NCBI GenBank assembly: GCA_950295325.1
Contig: OX485807.1
Location: 3,352,501-3,416,500, forward strand
DNA from: Polytrichum commune
Lineage: Eukaryota > Streptophyta > Polytrichopsida > Polytrichales > Polytrichaceae
Reading direction: 5' to 3'
Length of the DNA stretch: 64,000 nucleotides
The position numbers were made by a program, and so were the translations under genes. Shown here one piece after another: positions 47,162-58,430 of the stretch (position 1 is the first letter of the stretch; each line of letters begins with the position of its first letter). The notes under the pieces are model-generated. The model had not been told where the DNA came from. It saw nothing but the letters and a program-made list of their open reading frames with translations, and searched no databases.

Positions 47162-48416
47162 GTATACCCAAATATATGACCTGAAAGTGACATCTAGAAA
47201 TCTTGTACAATATGTACATATCGATTATGAAGAAGTATGCCTTTTGAACATCTAATATAGGTGTTGGTTTAGGTCGCTTACCGTTGAAACTTTTAACCAT
47301 AATTTTTTTGCATACAATATGCAAATGATGCGTTGGAAACCAAATTGATTTTGCAAATATATAAAGATCATATAAAATTGACACATCAAATTAATCTAGG
47401 AATATTCCTGATACAAAATTAGATTGCCTAAAATAAGCATCATTGGCCAAACACTTGACTACATCAAGTATATCAAAAAAAATACCCATAAGTATATTAA
47501 AAAAATTATGAAAATCACTGAGGTTGAGCAAGGTTCACACAATGTTCTCACAACTTTGAATGAAGGGTGTCATTACAATACGGGGGGGGGGGGGGTCTTA
47601 TGGTCTCAACACTAAATGAATTTCCCGGATATAAATCCATATAGTGAATTTGGTTATAATTGAGCTATACTCTCTCTTGGTGTTTACCAACGTACCTTAC
47701 CAGTTTCGATATGAAAATAAACTTATTCTCTTTAGTGATGATGTTATGTGTCATTCCTTCATTGGTTAGTGCCGTAAACTTCGATGTGCCATGAAACGAT
47801 ATTCAATCTTAGCAAGTAAAGTGCCTCAATTGATAACGTCCTATGGTAGAATGTAGAGCAATGTTTTCATAAACCATGTGGGACCCTATATTTGACAAGT
47901 GACTTACTTTCAGGATGACCTTTGACTAGTGTAGTCTCTCTCTCTCTCCGTCCTTTCATGATTCCATCTTTTTGTTTTATTTTTTTTGGTAGTGTAAATG
48001 TATAAGTTGTCCCTAAGCATATAAGCGTCCCAAATTGCCTCTCTAACAAGAAGAAAAAAAGCATATTTGAACTACATATATTCAATTTTAGTTAATTATG
48101 TCAAAAGGAACCTTATTCAATATCAAATTATGTTTCAAGTGCATTCGAATTTGAATAAGTTAAACACTTTCATGTTTTTGAAAACTCAAGTTCAAATTTG
48201 CACCTCGGACGCCCTTACATGTAAATAGACACATTATACTTTGATCATCAATGTCTAGTATGAATATGTTTTGATTTTCTCCTTGACATAAGATAATGTA
48301 TAATAAGGTTTCAAACACATGACTATATAAAAACATGATGTATGACTTTGATGAAGCTCGTATACATTGTGTATATGGCTATATATCAAGACCCCACATC
48401 CTTTAAGGATTAAGTA
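47162..48416. other. Intergenic, no gene recognised
   Basis: AT-rich sequence with a G homopolymer of about 14 at 47581-47594. ORFs are short and unsupported. Confidence 0.35.
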
Positions 48417-48791
48417 CACAAAATATTGTATTTAGTGTCATGGTATTTTATACCACTTTGATATATAACTTTTCTATTGACACTCTTCACGAAGAAGTTT
48501 ACAAGTACCGTCATCCCAACGTACTTTTAGTTTATCCAAGTGCCAAATACTGAAAAAAAGTTTGGTATAATTTTCAACCTAACATTCATGTAATGAAATG
48601 TTGTCATGGATTATTGAAATTTGGTTAGAAAATCACCTAATAAGTGACAATAGTACCCAAATATTGTTACAAAGGAATGACAATTGATGTTATTTTACAT
48701 TTAGTGTTGGTGACACTACACAGATGGTTTACCATTAGTATTGAGCAAAGACAAATAGAATTGATGACACTAAATACAATAATTTTTAGTG
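48417..48791 (+). mobile_element. Palindromic-end MITE (family P), copy 3
   Basis: 375 bp starting CACAAAATATTGTATTTAGT and ending CACTAAATACAATAATTTTT then AGTG, with TA on both sides. It contains ATTAGTATTGAGCAAAGACA and CTAATAAGTGACAATAG like the other members. Confidence 0.68.
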
Positions 48792-50009
48792 TAGTTCCGG
48801 GGTTTTTTTTGCAGCATGTTTTTCCCATGGAGGTGCAAATCTTGGACCACCCAAGGGGTCTATTGTCATACCAGTCTTTGCCTTGCGTGTTGGTCATACA
48901 TATTGACCTTTGCACTCTCTTCAATACTAATGTTGCATTGGTGGCCGGTCTAAGATGACTCTTAACCACTGGATGATAGTGGAGAGGAGCCCAAGATCAA
49001 ACAGAGTAGTTGGCAGTTCAATTCCCGGCTGTGGAATCTTCTCTCTACTTGATGGAAAATCTAGTCACATGGTTCCAAAAAAATGAAATAAAATGTTGCA
49101 ATGATGATGTCATTGATTTTGGAAGCTCGGAGTAAAAGCATTGAAGCGGAAGGGACGAAAAGAGAGGGTAACTTAATTACTAAGAGTGGGTCCAAGGACA
49201 AAACATTCAAGCATTTGTCTCATGAATGAATACCTTCTAGAGTCGTATGCACCTGCCAAAATGAATGCAAATCGAGTGCCTATTTTATTCTTCTTTCTTT
49301 ATTTTTGAAACACAAGAGGTGTGTGACCACTTCACTAATTTTTCCGTCAAGTATGTAGATAGAAGATTTCATAAATGGGAATTGATCCGCCAACCACTCC
49401 ATTCAGTTTTGGGTACCTCTCCACTATCATCCGGTAGTTTAAGATCATCTCGGACCTTAAATTGAGTGCCTATTATCACACATGACTAATAAGGTGAATG
49501 TGGTTATAAAGACTGCAAGTATTTGTTTTTCTCCTTTGGTAATTATTTTCTCATTCACGCAACCCCATAATGTAGAGAGTTGAGGCCAAGATATGAAGTT
49601 CATCAAGTGTTCATCACCGAGGTGAATATGTACCCATTAACATGTATGACTCACTCATGAATATGATGTTGAAGGGGGGGGGGGGTGGAGGATGATATAG
49701 AATCAAGGTTGTAGTAGTACAATACTTGGGCTATATTTGTTAGCCCTCTTACTTCTATTGTTATTTCTATGAGGACGGCTCGAATTGCCCCTTGAATTTT
49801 TGTGTGGTCTATGAGTGAATTATATTCTCAGTTGGTTTAAATGACGCTTACAAATTATGTTTCCATCGTGTTAAGAAGGTTAACCCATGCATTTAAGAAG
49901 GTTAAATTACCATTGGCTCTTAAGAATACTATATTGTCATGTTAGATATCCCATACTACCTACTGTTTTGGATTGTAAATGAAATATGTTACAGTCCTTC
50001 AACATGGTC
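48792..50009. other. Intergenic, no gene recognised
   Basis: No coding signal. A tRNA-like T-arm string (GGCAGTTCAATTCCCG) at about 49012 stands alone, without a cloverleaf. There is a G homopolymer of about 13 at 49674-49686. Confidence 0.35.
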
Positions 50010-50157
50010 CACTTTCGCTTCACACTAATAACCTCAAAGGCCCATCAATTGAAATAATATATTTCTATTTCCCACACTACGGCCTTTAGATGATTTTCAA
50101 AGGCCCTTGTATTTTCACGATCACGATTCACAACTTTTGGACCATGTGTAAAGTGGC
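50010..50157 (-). mobile_element. Tourist-like MITE (family T1), degenerate truncated copy
   Basis: Reverse-orientation remnant: CTTCACACTA at the inner end, ACGGCCTTTAGATGATTTTC in the middle and ACCATGTGTAAAGTGGCT at the terminus match the complement of the T1 left half. The 952 bp element is inserted right at its outer end. Confidence 0.55.
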
Positions 50158-50160
50158 TCA

Positions 50161-51112
50161 TGGGGCATTCCCACCTGACATTAGTTAGAAGTAGTTTTAG
50201 TCTAAAAGGGGTTTTAGTTATCTAGGGTTCACACATACGGCTCTTTTTAGTGCCGAGCCTAGGTGGCAAATGATGTGGCATGGCTTAAAAGTGGAGGTTT
50301 TAAGCCTCAACCACCAACCCTCCCATCGGTACCTAAACATGAGGCAAGAATATAGGAACTTTAAAAAGTGTCGCCTCCCACCCTTGTGATTGGTTGCTTT
50401 TTAGTCTTAGCTATGAGGGCACGAGGAGCTTCATTAACAAGAAAACGGTAGAACCGTGAGGCTCTGTCATTTATTATGAAAGACTACAATTGTAGTCGTC
50501 CACTTTGCTCATGCCAATTCATGGCTATTCACTATACCAAACCTCTCTTAGATTTTGTGCACCTTCTTCTCAAATACAGGTCAAGGATTGAAGCTACTCA
50601 TTTATCACCCAAAATTTTTAAAATAAATAATCAAGAACTACCGAAATAACTATAGTTAACTAGATTTCTTTCAATGCATTTTAGGGAGCACTTATATATA
50701 TATATATATATAACTATAGTTAACATCCACATTACATAAAGTGGACCAAAAATAACAAGAACAAGTAACGTCCAAGTGTGAACACAAAGTGGTTAGGAAA
50801 TTTGCTCTTGAAACGAAGAAGTTGATGCATAGTCTCTGTCCTGTAGACAGAGCCAACAAAAACCGATGGTAAGATATGGTGAGTAGTAAGGCATTTGGGG
50901 ATGGGACAAAAACTACCCAACATTCATTGCTTGGTAGATAAAACCATGAACATGTGTGAAAGCTACTTAACTAAAACCTACTTGAAAATCTCCGGAGCAA
51001 GTTCTTGTAGGTGCATTGGGATAGTCGGATGCCTCCGCTATAACCGAGGGAGCTTTACCCGGTTTTTAGGAAATACTTTGGGTCTTAACTAAAGTCAGGT
51101 GGGAATGCCCCA
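50161..51112 (+). mobile_element. Non-autonomous DNA transposon, 952 bp, 3 bp TSD TCA
   Basis: Left end TGGGGCATTCCCACCTGAC, right end GTCAGGTGGGAATGCCCCA: a perfect 19 bp TIR that continues imperfectly for about 7 bp. TCA flanks both sides (50158-50160, 51113-51115). A 3 bp duplication with GGGGC-type ends suggests PIF/Harbinger or a relative. The interior has no transposase. It contains an AT microsatellite (about 50693-50712) between two copies of AACTATAGTTAAC. Confidence 0.85.
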
Positions 51113-51115
51113 TCA

Positions 51116-51545
51116 GAGATGTTTCTACTACTGTACATAAAGAGCTGTGGACTCATGAGGTTGATAAAATAAGTCTTGTATTGAACTTGAACATGGGTTA
51201 GATCTCATCGTCAATCAGGCCATCTATGCGTCAAGCATAATTTGAGAGAATATTCATTGTGTATCGTAGTGCAGTGAAAACAAGTGGCAAGGACATGTCA
51301 CTCGTACACACGCAATTGCAAAAGTGCCAAGCTTTTGGTTTGTTTTCCTTACACGACTTGGGATCAAATGTCAAAATTCTACATCTACAGCTGTGAGATT
51401 TTCAGTATCATGGTCCATGCATATCTGAAAAAGAGATGGTGAAGAAAGGTATGTGACTTGGAAACTGGGAAAAACATTATCTATTTTGACCATGCAGGAT
51501 TCCAAGTAGACTTCTCATCCGTATAGAATGACATGGGCCTCGGCT
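51116..51545. other. Spacer between two transposons
   Basis: No feature recognised. Confidence 0.4.
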
Positions 51546-51944
51546 TAAGAGCATCCGCACCCTTGCACTCTATCCACCACTCACCAAAGGGCCAGTAGAG
51601 GGCTCCACAAGGGTTGAGCGACTCGGCAAAAACGAAGACCCACACCCTCGCTCCACAAACCTGCAGTTATGTCCCGAGAATCTGGGCCGGGTGAAGCGGT
51701 CCGCAGGCGGAGGCTAGGGGATTCGAGGACGCCCATGTAGGCTGCCCACGTGGTCAACGCCACAGCAGCAAGGAGGGGGTCGTGGGAGCCGAGATGGCAG
51801 GTGAGGTGGCGGGGTGAACAGGGAGCTGCGAGCTTGCTTGCAGCCACAGTCCCAGGCTTCTCGTCGACTCTCTGCTCTGCAGCTGCTGCACAGTTCCGGC
51901 TTGTTTTTTTCAATTTTTCACATGTGCTTTTGCTAGCTGCTAGT

Positions 51945-53225
51945 ATGGATCAATGGTGTGAACGGCTTCTTGCCAATCGGGAGCTCATTTTGGAGGACGA
52001 TGATGAAGATGATTTCAATGTCAATTGGATTATGGGTTTAGGGTTTAATGCACCGCGCGTTGTCCGAGGCTCACGTCCAGGGAAATCGCCCAACATTGAC
52101 AGGCATAGACACGAGATGCATGCCCGCATGATGTTTGATTATTTTGCAGATGAACCTACGTATGGCCCAAATTTTTTCCGCCGTCGATACCGTATGCGGA
52201 GGTTATTATTTTTGACCATATTGGATAGGGTTTGTGCTAGAGACGATTACTTTGTTCAGAAACAAGATGCATGTGGTTTTTGGGGGTTGTCCCCGCATCA
52301 GAAGATCACCTCCGCTTTGAGGATGTTGTGTTACGGTTTGTGTGCCGATGCTACAGATGAATATTGCAGGACTAGTGAAACCACCGCGATGACATCTATG
52401 AAGCGATTTTGCATTGCAATTAGGTGTGAGTTTGAGGCATACCATATGAGACAACCTATTCGTGCCGATTTTGAAAAACAGTTGGCAATTAATGCTGATC
52501 GTGGATTTCCAGGCATGTTTGCCTCACTTGATTGTATGTATTACGAGTGGAAGAATTGCCTGGTTGTTTGGCAAGGGGACTTCGGTGACAAAGATGGGAA
52601 GAAGTCGATCATATTGGAGGCCGTGGCGGATGGTGGTTTGCACATATGGCATGCGTTCTTTGGGTTACCCGGTTCCAACAACGATTTGAACGTGTTGGAT
52701 CGTTCACCGCTCATCCACAACATGTTGACTAGCGAAGCTCGTGACATGCAATTCGAGGTTAACGGGTGTCAGTATGATCGATATTATCTTCTCACGGATG
52801 GTATATATCCCGAGTGGTCTTGCTTCGTGCAAAGCATCCATCAACCACAAGATGAGAAGTGCAGCTATTTTGCGGAAAGACAAGAGGCCGTGCGCAAGGA
52901 TGTTGAGAGATGTTTCGGGGTGTTGCAGGCCCGTTTTGCGATAATTCACAACCCTTGCCGGCATTGGAGCATGGAAGTGATATCGAACATCATGTTCACG
53001 TGTTGTATCTTGCACAATATGATAATTGATGACGAAGAAGGTGTTGAAGGACTAGATGATATTATTGGTGAGTTGTATGAGGGAAATGTCCCAATGCAAA
53101 GAGGTTTGTCCTTTGATGAGTATATGGCAAGTACCGTGGACATTACCAATGCGGACACTCATTTTGGTCTCCGTGGTGATCTAATTGAGCACTTGTGGAT
53201 GTTGAAAGGCACCAATTTGGCCTAA
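51945..53225 (+). CDS. PIF/Harbinger DDE transposase (HARBI1-like), 426 aa
   Basis: Intact ORF starting at the first in-frame ATG (MDQWCERLLANRE) and ending TAA at 53225. The frame is open 65 codons upstream but without ATG. Helix-rich N-terminal part with FFRRRYRMRRLLFLTILDRV, a helix-turn-helix-like LSPHQKITSALRMLCYG (about 115-131), then the nuclease domain with all three acidic residues in conserved settings: SLDCMYYEWKNC (D196), YYLLTDGIYPEW (D285) and KDVERCFGVLQARFAII (E321). The SNNDLNVLDRSPL segment is also typical. Length is normal for plant Harbinger transposases. It cuts and joins the element ends, normally together with the Myb-like partner encoded at 54532-56034. Confidence 0.93.
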   Translation: MDQWCERLLANRELILEDDDEDDFNVNWIMGLGFNAPRVVRGSRPGKSPNIDRHRHEMHARMMFDYFADEPTYGPNFFRRRYRMRRLLFLTILDRVCARDDYFVQKQDACGFWGLSPHQKITSALRMLCYGLCADATDEYCRTSETTAMTSMKRFCIAIRCEFEAYHMRQPIRADFEKQLAINADRGFPGMFASLDCMYYEWKNCLVVWQGDFGDKDGKKSIILEAVADGGLHIWHAFFGLPGSNNDLNVLDRSPLIHNMLTSEARDMQFEVNGCQYDRYYLLTDGIYPEWSCFVQSIHQPQDEKCSYFAERQEAVRKDVERCFGVLQARFAIIHNPCRHWSMEVISNIMFTCCILHNMIIDDEEGVEGLDDIIGELYEGNVPMQRGLSFDEYMASTVDITNADTHFGLRGDLIEHLWMLKGTNLA

Positions 53226-54531
53226 TATATAAAGGGGTGACTTGTATCCATAAGTTTGGCCATATCAATAGCAATACATGTGAGTTTCGGAGAAAGAATG
53301 TATGCTGAAATTTTTAAATAATATGCAAATGTGTGACTAATATCACATTTATTGGTAAAAACTATGTCCATTCAATGCTAAACCAAGTCCAATGTCATCC
53401 TCGGCGCACATGTTTTGTGAATTGTCATGATCTATCACGACATCCCATGTGGTGGGCATCCCCAGTCCAACATGCTCAATGTCATCCCACTGACCACTAT
53501 CACCACGGCTATCTACATATCTACCGGGTGCAATCCCACCATCTTCTCGGAATCGCCGGCTACAAGGATCATGCTCTTCATTCGCATGTTGTGCCTGCAA
53601 TCAAAAACAACAAAACAGGGCTTAGGCACATTCAAGGCTTAGACACATTCAAACTCATACACATTCAAGCACGGGCGTAATGCCACATTCGACCACAAAT
53701 TGTCCATAATTGAAACATCCACACAGAATGCATGCAGAACAGAAACATCCACACACACAAACATGCCAATGCTTGGACTCAGCTTGCCCTGCAAATCACA
53801 GTCGGCAGCAATGCTGCATTCCATCAACCAAACTCGTTGACTGTAGACCACACAGACTGTCTGCAGAACAAAAAATTACAAAAAAACCTACATTCACACT
53901 CAGCCCTCACAAACTGCCTGCAGATAACCGAGAACTAAATAACCCCCTAAACCCCTAAACCCAAAACCTACATTCACACTCAGCCCTCATAGACTGCTCT
54001 CTTTTGTGCCTGCAATCAAACCAGAGCCTATAATGCCACATACAGGGCCTGCAGAAAAAGAAAAAAAGAAAAAAAACCTACACTAACACTTACAGACCCT
54101 CCCCCTGTCAAAAAGAAGCATTCAGACTGCTCTCTTTTGTGCCTGCAATCAAATCAGAGCCTAAAAATCCACATACAGGGCCTGCAGAAAAAAAAAACAA
54201 AAAAAACCTTCCCTAAACCCTTACAGACCCTCCCCCTGTCAAAAAGAAGCATTCAGACTAATCTCTTTTGTGCCTGCAATCAAATCAGAGCCTAAAAATC
54301 CACATACAGGGCCTGCGGAAAGAAAACAAGAAAACAAAAAAAACCTACATTATCCCTCACAGACTGCCTGCAGATAACCGAGAACTAAATAACTCACACA
54401 GACTGCCTGCAGGAAATTAAAAATATAAAAAATAATCACATTCAAAGTCGGCCACAGTCTGCCCTGGAAGAGAATTAGAATTTGGACAGGGTCACAGTCG
54501 GCTCACAGAAAGTGAATCCAGCATTCACATT
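53226..54531. other. Region between the convergent Harbinger ORFs
   Basis: Contains both predicted 3' ends and a C/A-rich repetitive stretch. No third ORF. Besides the 131 bp array, the block CTGCCTGCAGATAACCGAGA occurs at about 53916 and again at about 54365. Confidence 0.6.
53991..54345. repeat. Tandem repeat, 3 units of about 131 bp, inside the Harbinger element
   Basis: Units start at 53991, 54124 and 54255 with AGACTGCTCTCTTTTGTGCC (third unit AGACTAATC). Each contains GCAATCAAAYCAGAGCCT and CACATACAGGGCCTGC followed by an A-rich run. It lies midway between the two ORFs, where it may separate convergent transcripts; this role is speculative. Confidence 0.8.
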
Positions 54532-56034
54532 TCAAATTTTATCAAGCAGGATCACAGGCTCACAGTCAAACAAAGTGGTTGGTTTAGTACGAGAAATTGA
54601 ATTCACCTCAGAATCGAGATTGTCTTCCTCGTCGGATTCTTGCAAATCCCCAATTTCTCTATGACCCGGATGCTCGTAATTTGATCTCATAGAGTCGAAT
54701 TCCACTCGTGCATCCCGCAATTGCCTGAGTGTTTCCTCATCTTCTTGAGATCTCTTATCCGCTTCTTCTCGTTCGCGTGCCGCCTCGGACATTTCAAAAA
54801 CCTCTCGCTCTTGTTGTTCACGCAACTCAAATGCCGCGGATTCCGCCCTTCGACATCGTAATTTGAGCAGCTCCTCCTCACGAAGCAAACGAATAAATTC
54901 TTGAGCCTCCGGCGTGGTAACTTGGTCCATCGGTGCGGTGAAAAGGAGTAGCATGTTGTGGTACTCCAAACTTGCCGCCTTGCGAAGTGTTGCTTCCGCC
55001 ATCTTCTCGGCGGCCTTGGCTTGAGTCAAAGCCGCTCTCTCGTGCACCTTGTCAGCACGTTGGGCATCTTTTGCTGCTTTTGTGCCTCCGGGCCTCTCTC
55101 TGAATGTCATGCTTGTAGTTGCCTCACCTGTAGTATCCACAACACTCACACCATTTTGGGTGTCCATTTGGGAACCCGATTGCGACTCGTGGTCAGAAGA
55201 ACCAGACACCCTCCTAGAAGGAGTTGTTTGACGCGATGGACTAACACCATCAGCCCAACGCGGAAAATCTTTCACCAATTCCCAACAGTGTTCAAACATG
55301 AACTCAGTGTTCTTAGCAGTTTTAGTACGATACAAATCTTTAGCCATGCGAATAATGTCAGATTCTTTACTACCACTTTTGTTTAATCTTTTGATTTGAT
55401 TATAGGCTCCGATGAATTTTCCCACATCGTGTTTAATCATGCCCCATTTTGATTCCAATGATCGCGCCCCCCTATGTCCACCTGGTCTACATTGATCATA
55501 ATGCAAATAAATTCGTTCCCAGAAAGCATTACCCTTTTGTTGATTCCCGCAAATTGGGTCCTGAGAGATTGCGAGAACACTCCTAGTCAACTGGCGCTCT
55601 TCCTCAGGAACAAAATTCTTACCTTTCGCAGGCCGCACAGACCCTCCCCCACGACCCCTGCCTCGGCTTCGACCAAAATCAACAGAGGGTTGAGTATGCA
55701 GGGAGAATGCTGGGTCACTCACCTGGGCTTGATGGCCTGCTCCAGTAGTCACATCCGGCACCGAGGCCGTCGGTGCTTCGTGTTCGCCGAAACTAGTTGA
55801 ATGCTGCAAGTGAATCCCCGCATGTTGGTTGCGATCGAGCCCAGTTCGCCGAGATTGCAAACCATTCGCTTCACCCACTCGCGGCGACGGCCTCCCCCGC
55901 ATCAAACCCTCAAATTCGACGTCGTCGAATCCCCGCTCACCAACCCCGAAATCAGTTGCCGCAGGCGCTCCTCGCTGCAAGCCACCGCGTCCACGGCCTC
56001 GAAGCACCGACTGCCCACGGCCACGTCCTGCCAT
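54532..56034 (-). CDS. Harbinger ORF1: SANT/Myb-like DNA-binding protein, 500 aa
   Basis: Intact minus-strand ORF from ATG at 56034-56032 (MAGRGRGQSV) to TGA at 54532. The N-terminus is rich in Arg-Gly (RGRGRGG, repeated near residue 122-130). Residues about 135-260 form a Myb/SANT or trihelix-like domain (FVPEEERQLTRSVLAISQDP, GNAFWERIYLHYD, RSLESKWGMIKHDVGKFIGA), as in plant Harbinger ORF1 proteins often annotated as NAM-associated or glutathione S-transferase T3-like. The C-terminal third is charged and predicted coiled coil (AALTQAKAAEKMAEATLRKA, EEADKRSQEDEETLRQLRDA). In the superfamily this partner binds the element ends and brings the transposase into the nucleus; that is family knowledge. 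The gene faces the transposase gene. Confidence 0.88.
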   Translation of the reverse strand: MAGRGRGQSVLRGRGRGGLQRGAPAATDFGVGERGFDDVEFEGLMRGRPSPRVGEANGLQSRRTGLDRNQHAGIHLQHSTSFGEHEAPTASVPDVTTGAGHQAQVSDPAFSLHTQPSVDFGRSRGRGRGGGSVRPAKGKNFVPEEERQLTRSVLAISQDPICGNQQKGNAFWERIYLHYDQCRPGGHRGARSLESKWGMIKHDVGKFIGAYNQIKRLNKSGSKESDIIRMAKDLYRTKTAKNTEFMFEHCWELVKDFPRWADGVSPSRQTTPSRRVSGSSDHESQSGSQMDTQNGVSVVDTTGEATTSMTFRERPGGTKAAKDAQRADKVHERAALTQAKAAEKMAEATLRKAASLEYHNMLLLFTAPMDQVTTPEAQEFIRLLREEELLKLRCRRAESAAFELREQQEREVFEMSEAAREREEADKRSQEDEETLRQLRDARVEFDSMRSNYEHPGHREIGDLQESDEEDNLDSEVNSISRTKPTTLFDCEPVILLDKI

Positions 56035-56281
56035 CCCGCCAAAAATTCTCCAAACAACGGTGCACACAAAAAATTAGAACAAAATCTTCCCTAAATCACC
56101 CGGCTTTTGGGCGCGCGCAGAGAACTCGAAGACTCTGGAAAATGGCGCGACAGGGGAGGTTTTTCACGAGCCCGCTCTTGAAAGAGCCGTTGCCCGGGTT
56201 GCGGTGGGGTGGTCATTCCTACCCGGGCCCGCCAAAAGCCATTGAGGCCGGGTATAGCGAGCATGGGTGCGGATGCTCTAA

Positions 56282-57716
56282 GTGCACACTCAACTTCGAA
56301 GACCACACCATGTTTCTCACGCAAGTGGTCTTTGCTCCGGCCTTGGTGTAAACCATCGCCTTTTAACTTACCTATGCAACTCGATTGGGAAGAGGCGAAT
56401 GTGTACCTCAACACGTCTGTTATTATGTGTATGTGTTGACAACACCAAAAATTGAGAACTCCAAGCTCACCATTGAGCGTGGAGACGGATATGAAAATAA
56501 GGTTATTGCTGCCAAAAAGCTCATGCGTAGGATGGAAGACATCATTTTGCAATAAGGTCCAACATGGTTTCTTAAGAAAATTAATATCAATTTACAAAAA
56601 AGTTTTTGACGTGTCATGATCCAACAAAGAAAGGAAAAGAAAAGAAGCTTCGATTTTTTTTTCTAACCAATGCAAATGCAAGCCCATCGGCCTTATATTG
56701 ATCATGGTTGACCTCATCATTCAACAACAAGTTACTCATGACGAAACTCCTCGCATGTCTATTTGGAACCTTCTTGGAATTTCATGCTTAGTTGAGAACA
56801 AAAGAGGCAAAAAGAGCAACCAAGCCGTGGGTTTGATCCTTCTTTGAGAATATTTTTCATTAAGAGTTCCTTAGCTTGTCATGTATTGAAGCTTATTTTG
56901 AAAGTTGGGTGAAACTTTTGGAGCTTCCTCTTTTCACCTCTCAGATTTCGAGAGAATTGTAGGATCTAAACTAGGGTACACGCAACTGATCCGCTAACCT
57001 AAATCTTGGATTGGTCTATGTAGGGCTAGCTTGGCACACCCATCCTAGTAAAACAAACTAGAGAGACGGTTTTTGATGGCTCGACACCACTCTTTGTGTA
57101 GGGTAATTTAAGCATCAAGAAAACTTGGGCGACTTTGTGTTAATTCTCATAAACGCATGGTTTGGGACTAAACCTATGGTTTCATTTGCTTTTACTTTAC
57201 AAAATAACTCTAATGTCTTCAATCACATGGACCTCCCTCCCTCATTTCAGAAGCCCGAATTGATGGGAAGCAAGAGGTGGCACTCGAAGGCTGACAAAAA
57301 ATGCCTCTTACACATGGCCATGTTTGAAATTCCTAAAGAGGCTGACATTCTCCGGCTATCATATTAACCTAACTTGATATTACCACCGAGGTGTTCAGCA
57401 TGTGTGTTTAATAGAGTGCATTCGTAAATGACCATGAAGTGTTTTGAAAACATCCAATATGTAGTATCATTATTTATCCGAATGACCATGTTGGGTGGGG
57501 CCAATAATATGTCATGTAAGGTGTTAGAATTATACCTTATGAATGCTTGTTTAAGCTAATATAGCCTGATAAACTCGAGTGAATCAATGTCGATGAATAT
57601 TATTAGAATGAAATGGGTGATAGCGGTTGAGTAATGTTATAGCATATATGCAATTGCAACATTATAATTTGAGAACCATGTGCTTGTAAATTAGGGTAAA
57701 AAATGCCTCTAACATA
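56282..57716. other. Intergenic, no gene recognised
   Basis: A frame at 57125-57367 is the longest but lacks an ATG start and a family signature. Confidence 0.35.
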
Positions 57717-57930
57717 GGGAAAGAGGGAATTATTGCATATGAGCATACCTCTCATCCATCCAACGTATAAAACTCGACTCCCTATAGACTTGTGGCCGAT
57801 ACATCTCAAATAAGTTGGACTAGACTAATTTGGGGTCTATAAAACGTAACCTCCATGATGCGTATTATTTCATAACTTTTGTGTTGGATGGATGAGATGT
57901 ATGCTCGTCTGCATGACACTTCCCTCTCGC
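57717..57930 (+). mobile_element. Mutator-type MITE (family M), copy 5, 9 bp TSD
   Basis: 214 bp. TIR of about 45 bp: left GGGAAAGAGGGAATTATTG then GAGCATACCTCTCATCCATC, right GATGGATGAGATGTATGCTC then GACACTTCCCTCTCGC. Flanks TCTAACATA (57708-57716) and CCTAACATA (57931-57939) match at 8 of 9 positions. The long TIR and 9 bp duplication identify a Mutator-like origin. No coding capacity. Confidence 0.8.
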
Positions 57931-58044
57931 CCTAACATAAGACCATGTTTAGAAATTACTAACATGCATGGATTTTTTTGACTATCACCCTAAACCCAAG
58001 ATTTAGTGCTTTCGCACATAGTGTTTTGTAGAGTTTCATTTTCA

Positions 58045-58430
58045 TATCAATGTAGACAACCCTCATTCGGTTACTTTTCTTAATCGAACACCTATATAGT
58101 GGAATGTGGTTGGGGGTGCTCTTAAGAAAGGGTACCAAACATACACGTGTTCAAAACATATTGGACTACGTGTTGAAAATATGATAATCATTCTAAACTC
58201 AATAGGCAACATACAGGGGGGGTATATGACCACTTAATTAGCACGAGCGTCTTCACTTTGATAATGAATAGGACATTTGCATGAGCTTCAAAAATTATGA
58301 GGAAAGTGGCTACAACCTTGATTTGGATTTGCTAGCCATCTCATACCAATCATGTGTTTCACATCTTACGAGAAGTGGGCTAGGTGGGAAAAAGTTAACC
58401 ATTTTTAGACCTACCTGTCTACCTTTACAA
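58045..58430 (+). repeat. Dispersed repeat (family D), copy 3
   Basis: Landmarks GTAGACAACCCTCATTCGG, ATGATAATCATTCTAAACTC, GCACGAGCGTCTTCACTTTG and CATGAGCTTCAAAAATTATG align with the copies at 15009 and 44987. Similarity continues to about 58420 with TTAACCATTTTTAGACC against the 45.3 kb copy. Confidence 0.6.

Larger units (their letters stand above)
51549..56278. mobile_element. Complete PIF/Harbinger transposon (4730 bp), TSD TAA
   Basis: TIRs: GAGCATCCGCACCCTTGC at the left, and at the right GCATGGGTGCGGATGCTC, whose complement is GAGCATCCGCACCCATGC. Similarity weakens after about 25 bp. TAA flanks both sides (51546-51548, 56279-56281), the expected Harbinger target duplication. Inside are two convergent intact ORFs: a DDE transposase on plus (51945-53225) and a SANT/Myb-like protein on minus (54532-56034), separated by 1.3 kb with a 131 bp tandem repeat. 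The gene pair, TIR and TSD are exactly the autonomous architecture known for the superfamily. With no frameshift or stop in either ORF, the element may be active or recently so. Confidence 0.93.

Noticed and set aside
49005-49035. tRNA T-arm-like string GGCAGTTCAATTCCCG
   Set aside because: No acceptor stem, anticodon arm or A box at the right distance; at most a SINE or tRNA-like relic.
57125-57367. 80-codon frame ending in KEADILRLSY
   Set aside because: Begins at a non-ATG codon, lacks splice or family support.
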